A stretch of 64,000 nt of DNA from Capnocytophaga haemolytica (GTDB taxonomy: Bacteria; Bacteroidota; Bacteroidia; Flavobacteriales; Flavobacteriaceae). The stretch spans positions 2,400,501-2,464,500 of the forward strand of contig NZ_CP014227.1 in the NCBI RefSeq assembly GCF_001553545.1. Reading direction: 5' to 3'. Below are positions 1-8,596 of this stretch, in pieces (position 1 is the first letter of the stretch; each line of letters starts with the position of its first letter). Under the pieces are notes generated by a model. It had not been told where the DNA came from. It ran no database searches and saw only the letters and a program-made list of their open reading frames with translations. The translations under genes and the position numbers were made by a program.

Positions 1-181
1 CATACCATAGATGAATTCTATTGATCTGTGGATAGAGTATACACAAGAACACAAAAGTGATTGGTAACCCTATCTTAATCCAAGATTCAGCCCACATAGG
101 GTGAATAATCCAAAGTACTAACCAGTTAAAAAATGCTATAATAGCAAAATTAACTACAACAAATGAAATCATTTTTTTCAT
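1..181 (-). CDS. Partial small membrane protein, cut by the window edge
   Basis: Read leftward from an ATG at 181, the frame is open to the window edge (about 60 codons). It begins MKKMISFVVVNF and contains two hydrophobic segments (about residues 4-24 and 37-55) separated by a short Trp-rich loop, so an inner-membrane protein is likely. The rest lies outside the window, so the family cannot be named. It is the next leftward gene after the SPOR protein, 41 bp away, and may be co-transcribed with it. Confidence 0.6.
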   Translation of the reverse strand, partial: MKKMISFVVVNFAIIAFFNWLVLWIIHPMWAESWIKIGLPITFVFLCILYPQINRIHLWY

Positions 182-222
182 ATCTTCAAAAATTATTATT
201 TAATAAATTATATACTTTATTC

Positions 223-1701
223 TTAGTCATTATTAGCTACATCTAAAATCCAAGGATCAGGGATATCGGTTCGATTGCGAACCTCTTCAACCTTTTGGGC
301 TGCCTGTTGATAGTTATCATAATAAGCTACATAGATAAAGTTGAGCATCTGATCGCTATTGTAATACACTTGGGCATCATAGCCAAATCCTTTCATCTCT
401 TCAACTCGCTTTTCTACATTATTGATATTGAGAAACGAACCAACAATCACATAATAACCTCTTTGTGTATCGGTGGCTTGTAGCTTTTTCACTCGTGGGG
501 TATTTGCAGCAGGTTTAACAGTAGGGTTCACCTCTACTAAAGGCATTGCGATAGGCTTAGCAGTCTCTATTTCAGTTACCTTCTGCGGTACCTCTTTGGG
601 GTTATTTTCAATTTCTAAAGCTGTGAGAAAGAGATAATAACGGTCAAAACTACGTGAGTAAATCAAATCAAGTGAAGAGGCATTATTAGGAATAAGAGAC
701 TGCTTATCATTCTCAATACTGAGGCGAAATATATCAAAGCCCAAGGTATTCTCACTGTTGGGAGTACGGGTACTGACGATCTTGCCATCATTATCAATCA
801 CACTACTAAAGAAGTTGCGTGCTGGTCGCAGTTTGCTTTGCAGAGCGATATACTGACCGCTGGCAGGTACCGAAAGCAACACATTATCGTCCTTCATATT
901 AAGATCGCCTTCGAGGGTAGCCCCCATAATATGTGTTTGGAAAGCTCCTTTCTCAGGCGTCTTAAAACCACTAAAAGTAAGTGTTTTAGACTCTTCATTG
1001 GTAATCGCCGCAAAGCCATCGTAAGTAATAATTTTCTTCACATTGCTATTGGCATTCTCATAAACTAATACCAGTGCCCAGCCTGCCGCCGAACCTCCTT
1101 CTATCTGCCCTAATGTTGCTCGTACATTAGCTACTGTATAATCACCTTGTGAGTTGTCTTCTGCCACAAGCGTAGTAACATCAGCGTAATAGACGTATGG
1201 TGATGAACTCTTTAGCTTTTCATCATTGCGAGCGTCGTAGATAAGTGTGCCTTGCACAGGGTTATAAGTATTTTTTGAAGGTATTTTAAGTAATACTGAG
1301 CTGGGATCTTGCCTACTGTTATCCGTTATTGTGTTTTTATCCTTTTTAAGCTGCCCTGCAGCATAAGGATAGGTAGCTGCCCAATACAACCCTGCATAAA
1401 CCACCTTTCCCCCTTCGGCACCTTCATTATTAAAAGAAGCGCTGCTTGACGAAAACGTCTGAGGGTCATTGTCTACATCAGTGTACTGCATATTGAGTAC
1501 ATCGTTGAGTTTTGCCTTTCCTGAGCGGTCGTTATAGGGGGTATTAGCGCTCTTGCGACGCTCTTCACGGTTGAGGATGTTATTGCCAATAATCTTGATA
1601 TCCCCTTTGAGAAAAGCCTCATAGCGGACTTTAAAATCAGTAGCTTGACCCCACAAAGGCAGTGTAAGCAGTGTAATTATTGCAAGGAATGTATACCTCA
1701 T
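223..1701 (-). CDS. Secreted protein with C-terminal SPOR-like domain
   Basis: 492 aa. The N-terminus is a Sec signal peptide (MRYTFLAIITLLTLPLWGQ). Residues about 30-370 form a large extracytoplasmic region containing the motif YAGLYWAATYP, seen in surface-adhesin-like proteins of Flavobacteria. A Pro/Val/Lys-rich linker (about 375-410) leads to a SPOR-like domain (about 414-492, starting RGYYVIVGSF) of the kind that binds denuded peptidoglycan. The gene overlaps the upstream dehydrogenase by 4 bp, so translation is probably coupled. Role inferred: an envelope protein held at the cell wall, perhaps at division sites. The N-terminal domain is not assigned to a named family. Confidence 0.75.
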   Translation of the reverse strand: MRYTFLAIITLLTLPLWGQATDFKVRYEAFLKGDIKIIGNNILNREERRKSANTPYNDRSGKAKLNDVLNMQYTDVDNDPQTFSSSSASFNNEGAEGGKVVYAGLYWAATYPYAAGQLKKDKNTITDNSRQDPSSVLLKIPSKNTYNPVQGTLIYDARNDEKLKSSSPYVYYADVTTLVAEDNSQGDYTVANVRATLGQIEGGSAAGWALVLVYENANSNVKKIITYDGFAAITNEESKTLTFSGFKTPEKGAFQTHIMGATLEGDLNMKDDNVLLSVPASGQYIALQSKLRPARNFFSSVIDNDGKIVSTRTPNSENTLGFDIFRLSIENDKQSLIPNNASSLDLIYSRSFDRYYLFLTALEIENNPKEVPQKVTEIETAKPIAMPLVEVNPTVKPAANTPRVKKLQATDTQRGYYVIVGSFLNINNVEKRVEEMKGFGYDAQVYYNSDQMLNFIYVAYYDNYQQAAQKVEEVRNRTDIPDPWILDVANND

Positions 1702-2657
1702 AAACTCAGTATTTGCTTAGCTACTCGTAGGGCTTCAGTGCCTTGCTCAAGAGTAACGACAGGAGTGGTGTTATGTACAATAGCATCGGCAAAGGTTTCA
1801 AGCTCGTCTAAGATAGCATTATTCTGATGTATCTCAGGGTGCTCAAAGTATATCTGGCGACGTTCACCTTCGGCATTTTGTAGTATCATATCGAAATCGT
1901 TAGGAGTTTCAGGGGCATCTTTCATTTTTACTACTTCGACACTCTTTTCTAAGAAATCGACTGAGATATAGGCATCACGCTGGAAGAAACGCGCCTTACG
2001 CATATTCTTCATTGAGATGCGGCTGGCTGTGAGGTTTGCCACACAACCATTCTCAAACTCAATACGGGCATTAGTGATGTCGGGTGAATGACTGATAACC
2101 ATTGCAGAACTCGCTGAAATGTGTTTCACAGGTGATTTTACCACACTGAGGATCACGTCAATATCGTGTATCATCAGGTCAAGCACTACAGGCACATCAG
2201 TACCTCGCGGATTGAACTCAGCCAAGCGATGTGCTTCGATGAACATCGGGTTGTGTATCTGACTGCGTACAGCTAAGAAAGCAGGGTTAAAGCGCTCAAC
2301 GTGTCCGACCTGCCCTTTCACTCCGTATTGTTTTGCCAAGGCTATGATAGACTCAGCCTCTTCAACGGTAGCCATTATTGGTTTTTCAACAAAAAGATGC
2401 TTGCCTGCCTTGATTACCTTCTCGGCACACTCGTAGTGATAGAGCGTAGGGGTTACCACATCTACCATATCCGAAGCTGCTATGAGCTCTTCAATGGACC
2501 TAAACAACTTATAACCCAACTCTTCACTGAGCTTTTGAGCATTGGCTGTGTCGGGATCGTAAAATCCGACCAAATCGTACTTTTCGGATTGTTGCAACAA
2601 CCGCAAGTGTATTTTACCTAAATGTCCTGCTCCAAGGACGCCTGCTTTTAGTTTCAT
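1698..2657 (-). CDS. Gfo/Idh/MocA family oxidoreductase
   Basis: 319 aa, normal length for the family. The N-terminal Rossmann fold has GAGHLGKIH (residues 8-16), the NAD(P)-binding glycine motif. An EKP motif near residue 92 (LFVEKPIMA) is the family lysine-proline signature next to the nicotinamide, and HDIDV sits in the C-terminal alpha/beta domain. Such enzymes oxidise or reduce sugars and cyclitols; the substrate cannot be told from sequence. It is the middle gene of the leftward run trpS, dehydrogenase, SPOR protein, and the spacer to trpS is entirely a 7-nt repeat array. Confidence 0.88.
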   Translation of the reverse strand: MKLKAGVLGAGHLGKIHLRLLQQSEKYDLVGFYDPDTANAQKLSEELGYKLFRSIEELIAASDMVDVVTPTLYHYECAEKVIKAGKHLFVEKPIMATVEEAESIIALAKQYGVKGQVGHVERFNPAFLAVRSQIHNPMFIEAHRLAEFNPRGTDVPVVLDLMIHDIDVILSVVKSPVKHISASSAMVISHSPDITNARIEFENGCVANLTASRISMKNMRKARFFQRDAYISVDFLEKSVEVVKMKDAPETPNDFDMILQNAEGERRQIYFEHPEIHQNNAILDELETFADAIVHNTTPVVTLEQGTEALRVAKQILSL

Positions 2658-2665
2658 ATAATTCT

Positions 2666-2735
2666 TTTTTAGTGATCAGTAGTCAGAAACCAATAATCAG
2701 TTCAGTGTTGACCTCCTGTTTTCTGATCTCTTATT
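2666..2735. repeat. 7-nt degenerate tandem array filling the trpS-dehydrogenase spacer
   Basis: Ten consecutive heptamers: tttttag, tgatcag, tagtcag, aaaccaa, taatcag, ttcagtg, ttgacct, cctgttt, tctgatc, tcttatt. The first half carries TCAG-type units and the second half carries their reverse complement (tctgatc), so the spacer can fold back on itself. It starts 9 nt from the dehydrogenase start codon and ends at the trpS stop codon. Confidence 0.75.
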
Positions 2736-3701
2736 CTAATATCCCAATTTAGTACGTACACGGCTGAGGGTGGCTCGTGCTACCTTACGAGCACGATCAG
2801 CCCCTGCGTGTAGTATATCGTCTATTTCATTTAAGTGAGCCATATAGTAGTTATACTTCTCGCGTGCCTCGCCGAAGCACTCTAATAAGCACTCATACAG
2901 GGCTTGTTTGGCAGTACCATAGCCATAACCCCCCGCTCGGTAGGCGGCTTCCATAGTTTGTACCTGCTCAGAGGTTGCTACCAAGCGATAGAGTGCCACC
3001 ACCTTGCAAGTGTTGGGATCTTTGGGATCTTCCAGTGGGGTGCTATCAGTCTGTATACTCATCACTTGTTTGCGCAATTGCTTCTCAGGTAAGAAGATAT
3101 TGATAAAGTTGTTGCGCGACTTACTCATCTTCTCACCATCGGTACCTGGAATGATCTGCACACGCTCCTCAATGCGTGGTTGAGGCAAGATGAAGGTTTC
3201 ACCCATTTGATGGTTAAATCGCGAGGCAACATCGCGTGTGATTTCTAAGTGTTGTAGTTGGTCTTTACCTACGGGCACTACTTCTGCATCGTAAAGCAGA
3301 ATGTCGGCTGCCATCAACATTGGGTAAGTAAATAAGCCTGCATTGACATCTTGCAGATAGTCAGCTTTATCCTTAAAGGAGTGTGCTAAGGTAAGCCGCT
3401 GATAAGGGAAGAAGCAACTCAGATACCAAGAGAGTTCGGTAGTCTCAGGCACATCACTCTGGCGATAAAAGACTACCTTCTGAGTATCTAACCCCAATGC
3501 CAGCCACGTAGCCGCCACGCTATAAGTATTTGCCCGCAACTGCGCCCCATCTTTAATCTGAGTAAGTGAGTGCATATCGGCAATGAATAGAAAAGGCTCG
3601 TTGTCAGGCTTTGCAGCCATTGCAAGCGCGGGAGCTATTGCCCCGAGAATATTCCCCAAATGCGGGGTACCTGTACTTTGTATTCCTGTTAAAATTCTCA
3701 T
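2736..3701 (-). CDS. trpS: Tryptophan--tRNA ligase
   Basis: 321 aa class I aminoacyl-tRNA synthetase that charges tRNA-Trp in the cytoplasm. The HIGH-type motif is HLGN (residues 14-17, in TPHLGNILGA) and KMSKS lies at 191-195, both ATP-binding signatures. YPMLMAADILLYDAE and VGKDQLQHLE are typical of bacterial TrpS. Length is normal. The start is set by homology (MRILTGIQSTG) and sits about 90 nt downstream of a promoter with a -33 TTTG and -7 TACCTTTG. It is first in the leftward run. Confidence 0.96.
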   Translation of the reverse strand: MRILTGIQSTGTPHLGNILGAIAPALAMAAKPDNEPFLFIADMHSLTQIKDGAQLRANTYSVAATWLALGLDTQKVVFYRQSDVPETTELSWYLSCFFPYQRLTLAHSFKDKADYLQDVNAGLFTYPMLMAADILLYDAEVVPVGKDQLQHLEITRDVASRFNHQMGETFILPQPRIEERVQIIPGTDGEKMSKSRNNFINIFLPEKQLRKQVMSIQTDSTPLEDPKDPNTCKVVALYRLVATSEQVQTMEAAYRAGGYGYGTAKQALYECLLECFGEAREKYNYYMAHLNEIDDILHAGADRARKVARATLSRVRTKLGY

Positions 3702-3713
3702 TATTTAGATTTT

Positions 3714-3730
3714 AGGTGTTACGAACACCT
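3714..3730 (-). promoter_or_regulatory. Stem-loop in the trpS leader
   Basis: Perfect 7-bp inverted repeat AGGTGTT-acg-AACACCT ending 12 nt before the trpS ATG and lying between its promoter and start. It could affect ribosome access or mRNA stability. No T-run follows in the direction of trpS transcription, so it is not an obvious terminator. Confidence 0.45.
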
Positions 3731-3787
3731 TAAATTATTTATTCATTAAGAAATCTAATTTCTCCTAATCTTTTATATTTTCAAGTG

Positions 3788-3815
3788 CAAAGGTACGGCA
3801 AAAAGTGTAAAACAC
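3788..3815 (-). promoter_or_regulatory. Bacteroidota-type promoter for trpS
   Basis: On the minus strand there is TTTG, a 20-nt spacer, then TACCTTTG (3788-3795), matching the TTG / TAnnTTTG consensus. It points at trpS, about 87 nt downstream. Confidence 0.7.
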
Positions 3816-3867
3816 CAAACTATCTCTTGTAAAAAAGTTGTTTATCTTCTTTAACTAATGCATTAAT

Positions 3868-4586
3868 CTATTTTTCAGCGAAATATACAATCCTCCTTAC
3901 TTCTCTCTGTTTTAGGATTGCATTGACGTAGACCCGCTTCTCTGTCCAATTACCTCTCATATCAAATTTATCATACTCAAATCTTCTTTCTTCCTCTAAG
4001 TCACCCTGAATATTATAGCGTTTGAAACTTTGTATACGCCCTTGCTCATCACAAGAAAAGTCAGTGCGAGATCTATTATCTACACTACCTATCAAGTGCC
4101 CTTTGCGATCATAAGTATTCAAGATCGTAAAATTAACTTCTGCCCCATTATGCACATCAATTTTCGTTATATTCCCTGCTTTATTAAGCTCATATTTATA
4201 AACTGTGATATCTTTATCATTATAGCAAATTTCATCGGTATAGCCTTTTTTAGTATATGTGCGCTTTGTAGTGATTACTCCATTTTCATTTCGCTTTATA
4301 ATTTTTATAGGACGCTGCTCATTTTCATAATCATAGAAAGTATAGAATGAGGGGTTATCAAGAGAATTTCTCAGGAGCATTTGGGTAAGATATCCATACA
4401 TATTGAATGTTAATTCATTGTAAGATGCAACCTCTACTCTACCCTACCCCTATCATCATAGAATCGATTGTAGATACTGAGTTTTTGTACCTTCCCCTCA
4501 AGCTCATAGATTTTCCAGTCAAGTGGCATCTGGGCTAAAGAGAGAGAGGCATAGGAGAGACATAACAAAGAGAATAGTTTTTTCAT
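3868..4586 (-). pseudogene. Secreted YD-repeat-like protein, frameshifted by a 5-nt repeat
   Basis: Reading from ATG at 4586 gives a signal peptide (MKKLFSLLCLSYASLSLAQ) and then YNRFYDDRGRVE, immediately followed by TAG. The following frame continues with VASYNELTFNMYGYL and stays open to 3868. The break lies in an imperfect 5-nt repeat (GGGTA GGGTA GAGTA GAG on the coding strand, about 4436-4455). Removing one 5-nt unit restores one frame of 237 aa reading GRVEVASYN. The product resembles short secreted proteins with RHS/YD-like beta repeats (YDRKGHLIG, YDKFDMRGNW). Either the gene is broken or it switches by slippage; one sequence cannot decide. Confidence 0.7.
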
Positions 4587-4619
4587 TTGCAATTTTTAGT
4601 ATTAGTTATTCACAAAAAA

Positions 4620-4654
4620 GGACTTAAAAACCAGTGTTACTAATTTTTAAGTCC
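4620..4654 (-). terminator. Intrinsic terminator after the glycosyltransferase gene
   Basis: An 11-bp perfect inverted repeat, GGACTTAAAAA / TTTTTAAGTCC, with a 13-nt loop, followed on the minus strand by CTTTTTTG. It lies 27 bp past the stop of the leftward glycosyltransferase. Confidence 0.75.
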
Positions 4655-4680
4655 CTCACAAATTAATATCTATAAAACTA

Positions 4681-6168
4681 CTACGCTTTAGAAGTCAATG
4701 ATTTGAAGAATACAAAACCGAAGCCCAAGGTGAGCATACAATGGAATGGGAACATACCAAAGTCGTCTAACCTAACAGCGCTGAACAAGCCAAAGATGAA
4801 GTAAAGCATCAGTAGAAACTCTACGATCATATTAGGTGAGAGCTTGGTGTTGATGTACTTATTATTCTTCCAGCTATCGGTAAGGGAGCTGATATTGAAC
4901 TTGGGTGTACGCACGAACTCACTGCGCTTGCCTGTATGCCCTTCGAGCACTGCAATAGTGTTGTGGAAGGAGAAACCCAATGCTACTGAGAAGAAGGTAA
5001 AGAAGAGCGTGACATAGTCAAAGAAATCACTCAGTTTTTTACCCTGCAACGTTTTATAGGTGAACCAATAGCAGATAAACAGGATAATAGTACTGGAAAT
5101 AAAGAAGCTCGTCAGGTAAAATACCCAAGCTAAGTGCCCGTAGGCATTCTTTATATACAGCATTGGCACACTGAGTATTGACACTACAAATACCCAGAAG
5201 AACATCGAGCTATTAAGTAAGTGCATCACCCCGTGGAACTTGGTTTTCCAACCAATATTCTTAGCTGAGAGCACCCTACTTACTGTTTTGCGGAAGTTTT
5301 CAGCACCACCTTTATTCCAGCGGAATTGTTGTGAACGTGCAGCCGAGATCACCACGGGAAGTTCGGCAGGGGTTTCTACATCTTCCAAGTACTTGAATTT
5401 CCAGTTTTTGAGCTGTGCACGGTAGCTAAGGTCGAGGTCTTCGGTAAGGGTATCGCCTTGCCAGTTACCTGCATCATAAATACATTCCTTTCGCCAGATG
5501 CCTGCCGTACCGTTGAAGTTGATAAAGTGTCCCTCAGAACTACGCCCTACCTGCTCTAAGGTAAAGTGCACATCGAGGGCGAGAGCCTGTATCTTGGTGA
5601 GGATGGAGTAATTGCGGTTGAGGTGCCCCCAACGGGTTTGCACGACGCCAATTTGAGGGTCTTTGAAGTAGATGACAGTACGCTTGAGCCAATCGGATTG
5701 TGGCATAAAGTCAGCATCGAAGATGGCAATAAAATCGCCTTTAGCCACTGCGGTACCTTCTTTTAGGGCGCCAGCCTTAAAGCCTGCGCGGTTGGTACGG
5801 TGGATATACTGGATATCTAAGCCTGTGGCTTGGAGTTCTTTGACGATGTTTTTAGTTTCCTCAGCGGAGTCGTCGGTTGAGTCGTCGAGCACTTGTATTT
5901 CCAACTTATTGCGAGGGTACTCCAATTTTGCGATATTCTCCAATAGACGACGTACTACATACTTTTCGTTGTAAAGTGGCAATTGGATGGTCACATAGGG
6001 TATCTCGCGTGGGTCGAGCAAGTTGAACTTGGGTGCCTCATCGTTTTGGCGCTTGTGCTTTATGTAATTAAGCAGTAGATTTAGCATTGATAAGCTATAC
6101 AAAAAGATCAGCACCAATGCGGCACAATAAACTACAATAATGATGTAACTAATTATTCCCATAATCAC
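4681..6168 (-). CDS. Family 2 glycosyltransferase, cellulose-synthase-like, membrane-bound
   Basis: 495 aa. An N-terminal membrane segment (about 5-35) is followed by a GT-2 catalytic domain with the processive-enzyme signature: DD (95-96), DAD (151-153), TEDLD (242-246) and QxxRW (280-284). At least four further membrane segments fill the C-terminal half. This set is typical of synthases that polymerise and export beta-linked sugars, or of CESA-like enzymes that glycosylate lipids. No BcsB or PilZ partner is adjacent, so the product is unknown. It has its own promoter and terminator and appears monocistronic. Confidence 0.88.
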   Translation of the reverse strand: MIMGIISYIIIVVYCAALVLIFLYSLSMLNLLLNYIKHKRQNDEAPKFNLLDPREIPYVTIQLPLYNEKYVVRRLLENIAKLEYPRNKLEIQVLDDSTDDSAEETKNIVKELQATGLDIQYIHRTNRAGFKAGALKEGTAVAKGDFIAIFDADFMPQSDWLKRTVIYFKDPQIGVVQTRWGHLNRNYSILTKIQALALDVHFTLEQVGRSSEGHFINFNGTAGIWRKECIYDAGNWQGDTLTEDLDLSYRAQLKNWKFKYLEDVETPAELPVVISAARSQQFRWNKGGAENFRKTVSRVLSAKNIGWKTKFHGVMHLLNSSMFFWVFVVSILSVPMLYIKNAYGHLAWVFYLTSFFISSTIILFICYWFTYKTLQGKKLSDFFDYVTLFFTFFSVALGFSFHNTIAVLEGHTGKRSEFVRTPKFNISSLTDSWKNNKYINTKLSPNMIVEFLLMLYFIFGLFSAVRLDDFGMFPFHCMLTLGFGFVFFKSLTSKA

Positions 6169-6197
6169 TAAACTATGATTTTTCTCCTTTTAATGTG

Positions 6198-6205
6198 CAA
6201 ATGTA
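6198..6205 (-). promoter_or_regulatory. -7 element for the glycosyltransferase gene
   Basis: TACATTTG on the minus strand, 29 nt before the ATG at 6168, matches TAnnTTTG. No good TTG at the usual distance was found, so the call is moderate. Confidence 0.5.
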
Positions 6206-6363
6206 CTTCTTTTCTTCAATCTGAAAAACTTTTTAAGGAATTATTTTCAAAATATTTATTAACAAATTAAGTAAGAGATTGATTTACAGAAGTGAATAAT
6301 TCCTGAAGGAGAACAGCGTCCAACGTGTATTTTAGTTTTTTGGAAGGCGTTATGATTATGGGT

Positions 6364-6396
6364 GGATCCGTTTGGGATCCGTTTGGGATCCGTATT
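6364..6396. repeat. 11-nt tandem array (GGATCCGTTTG)
   Basis: Two identical units, GGATCCGTTTG, and a third diverged unit, GGATCCGTATT. It lies in the 330-bp spacer 6169-6498 between divergent genes. The rest of that spacer holds the leftward promoter and nothing else recognisable. Confidence 0.8.
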
Positions 6397-6498
6397 GTGA
6401 GGGGATGGGTGCCCTTTAGCATTTTTTCAAAATAGGATTTGGATAGTTGCATTTTTTGCAATACCTTTGCCGTATTATTTATAGGTGTATTTTATTCG

Positions 6499-7014
6499 AT
6501 GAAAATCTATACGATAGGGCATTCTACGCATACGTTTGAGGAGTTGGTAGCAATGCTACACAGTTTTGAAGTGGTGCATTTGGTGGATATCCGAGGGCTA
6601 CCAGGCTCGCGTAAATGTCCGCAGTTCAATAAGGAAACGCTTGAAGTGGCGCTGCCCAAGGCGGGAATCGCTTACACACATCTGAGGGATTTGGGGGGAC
6701 GCCGCAAAGCGGTTAAGGACTCGAAGCATACGGAGTGGCGCAACGAATCATTCCGAGCCTATGCTGATTATATGGATACGGAAGGGTTTGTACGGGGTAT
6801 TGCACAGCTTGAGGCTATTGCGCGTACTGAGGTTACGGCTTATATGTGTGCGGAAGCGGTGTGGTGGCGCTGCCATCGCTCTATGGTGTCGGACTATCTG
6901 AAAGCCAAAGGCTGGGAAGTGTGGCACATCACGGGGGTTGGCAAGGCTGAGGAGCATCCGCTTAGGGAGGTGTATCAGCAGCAGAGGGCGGTAAGTAGCG
7001 CTCTACATAATTAA
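6499..7014 (+). CDS. DUF488 family protein
   Basis: 171 aa from ATG 6499 (MKIYTIGHST), chosen because the GHST motif is the usual N-terminus; the earlier in-frame ATG at 6439 adds an unrelated hydrophobic stretch. DUF488 marks: GHSTHTFEEL, LVDIRGLPGSRKCPQFN, and YMCAEAVWWRCHRSMVSDYL with the conserved Cys and CHR. Molecular function is unknown for the family. It is followed after 12 bp by a VOC gene on the same strand. Confidence 0.85.
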   Translation: MKIYTIGHSTHTFEELVAMLHSFEVVHLVDIRGLPGSRKCPQFNKETLEVALPKAGIAYTHLRDLGGRRKAVKDSKHTEWRNESFRAYADYMDTEGFVRGIAQLEAIARTEVTAYMCAEAVWWRCHRSMVSDYLKAKGWEVWHITGVGKAEEHPLREVYQQQRAVSSALHN

Positions 7015-7026
7015 ATATTGTGATAT

Positions 7027-7404
7027 ATGGAAATAAGGTATATTGATCATCTGGTGATTACCACTGCTGACTTGAAGCAGTGTTTGGGCTTCTATGTTGG
7101 AGTTTTGGGAATGCGTTGTACAGAGGAGAACGGGCGCTATTCACTATTTTTTGGAAATTGTAAGATTAACATTCACAGTCGTAAAGGTGAGTTTCTTCCA
7201 GCGGCTGAGCACCCTGAGTACGGCGCACAGGACTTCTGCTTAATTGTCGATGATGTGCAAGCAGCAAAGGATGAACTCACAGAAAAAGGCTGCCCCATAG
7301 TGGAAGGGATCGTGCCACGCAGTGGAGCTAAGGGAAATATGCATAGCATATACGTACGCGACCCTGACGGCAACTTAGTGGAACTGAGTGAATACACCTC
7401 TTAA
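7027..7404 (+). CDS. VOC superfamily (glyoxalase/bleomycin-resistance-like) protein
   Basis: 125 aa, one complete vicinal-oxygen-chelate domain of two beta-alpha-beta-beta-beta modules. Visible marks are IDHLVITTADLKQCLGFYVGVLGM at the start (conserved metal-ligand His at residue 7) and VRDPDGNLVELSEY at the end (metal-ligand Glu). Members include glyoxalase I, dioxygenases and fosfomycin or bleomycin resistance proteins; the substrate cannot be told. Likely co-transcribed with the DUF488 gene 12 bp upstream. Confidence 0.85.
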   Translation: MEIRYIDHLVITTADLKQCLGFYVGVLGMRCTEENGRYSLFFGNCKINIHSRKGEFLPAAEHPEYGAQDFCLIVDDVQAAKDELTEKGCPIVEGIVPRSGAKGNMHSIYVRDPDGNLVELSEYTS

Positions 7405-7424
7405 TCGTTTCCCTTAACGAAACA

Positions 7425-7456
7425 TTTGGTAGGATATGATTTTTAGTGTAATTTTG
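7425..7456 (+). promoter_or_regulatory. Promoter for the Nif3-like gene
   Basis: TTTG (7425-7428), 20-nt spacer, TAATTTTG (7449-7456), matching the Bacteroidota consensus. The Nif3 ATG is 40 nt downstream. Confidence 0.7.
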
Positions 7457-7496
7457 CAGGCTCGGTAAGGAACGAGCTTTTAACTTGTGAATAATT

Positions 7497-8594
7497 ATGA
7501 AAGTACAAGAGATCATAACGGCTTTGGAAGGGATAGCGCCTTTGCATTACGCCGAAGATTTTGACAATGTGGGCTTACTCACAGGCGATGCCTCGGCTGA
7601 GGTGCAAGGGGTGCTGATCACCTTAGACACGCTTGAAGCGGTTGTAGATGAGGCTATTGAGCGCAATTGTAACTTAATCGTGAGTTTTCACCCTATTATT
7701 TTTAAGGGTCTGAAGTCGCTTACAGGTAAGACGTATGTGGAGCGGGTAGTGATGAAGGCTATCAAACACGACGTTGCCATTTACAGTATGCATACAGCGC
7801 TTGACAATCAGCTGAATGGAGTGAATGCAACTATTTGCGATCGTCTGGGGTTGAGTGGTAGGAAAATTCTCATTCCTCAAGGGCATACGATCCGCAAACT
7901 GATTACTTATGTGCCTCACGCAGATGCTGAGAAGGTGCGACAATCGCTTTTTGCTGCTGGTGCGGGGGCTATCGGCAATTACAGCGAGTGTAGTTTTAAC
8001 TTAGAAGGGGAAGGCACTTATAAAGGCAATGAGCTATCGCATCCGACCCTCGGCGAGCGGGGAGTGCTACACACTGAGGGTGAAACGCAAATAGGGGTTA
8101 TCTTCCCTAAACACCTACAAGGACAGATTGTTAGCGCTATGTGGCAGGCTCACCCATATGAAGAAGTGGCTTACGAAATTTATACCTTAGAGAACACACA
8201 TCAAGGCTTGGGTATGGGTATGATAGGAGAACTGAGCGAGGCAATGGAAGAGACTGCTTTTCTCGCTTATGTAAAGGAGCAGATGGGAGCAAGCTGCATT
8301 CGGCATTCGGCTTTACGGGGTAAAGCAGTAAAAAAGGTGGCTGTATTGGGCGGCAGTGGTGCTTTTGCCATTGGGGCTGCTAAGGCAGCGGGTGCAGATG
8401 CTTTTGTGAGTGCTGACTTTAAATATCACGATTTTTTTACTGCTGAAGGGAAACTGTTACTTGCTGATATTGGGCACTTTGAGAGTGAACAGTTCATAAA
8501 AATGTTTTTATTTGATGCTCTTTCAAATATTTTTTGTAATTTTGCATTTTCAATATCAAACATAGATACAAATCCTATCAAATATTACAGTTAA
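7497..8594 (+). CDS. Nif3-like dinuclear metal centre protein
   Basis: 365 aa, the long form with a middle insert. N-terminal half: HYAEDFDNVGLLTG, SFHPIIFKGLK and MHTALDNQLNGVN carry metal-ligand His and Asp residues. C-terminal half: SADFKYHDFF and DIGHFESEQF carry the remaining ligands. The middle (about 125-230, SYHP/HPYEEVAYEIY type) is the PII-like insert of this subfamily. The family forms toroidal hexamers and is often misannotated as GTP cyclohydrolase 1 type 2; in vivo function is unsettled. Two bases separate it from the next gene, a pairing common in Bacteroidota. Confidence 0.92.
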   Translation: MKVQEIITALEGIAPLHYAEDFDNVGLLTGDASAEVQGVLITLDTLEAVVDEAIERNCNLIVSFHPIIFKGLKSLTGKTYVERVVMKAIKHDVAIYSMHTALDNQLNGVNATICDRLGLSGRKILIPQGHTIRKLITYVPHADAEKVRQSLFAAGAGAIGNYSECSFNLEGEGTYKGNELSHPTLGERGVLHTEGETQIGVIFPKHLQGQIVSAMWQAHPYEEVAYEIYTLENTHQGLGMGMIGELSEAMEETAFLAYVKEQMGASCIRHSALRGKAVKKVAVLGGSGAFAIGAAKAAGADAFVSADFKYHDFFTAEGKLLLADIGHFESEQFIKMFLFDALSNIFCNFAFSISNIDTNPIKYYS

Positions 8595-8596
8595 GT

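Noticed and set aside
6267..6461. A 64-codon leftward ORF overlapping the 6364-6396 array
   Set aside because: Its middle is translated tandem repeat, it has no ribosome-binding region and no family resemblance.
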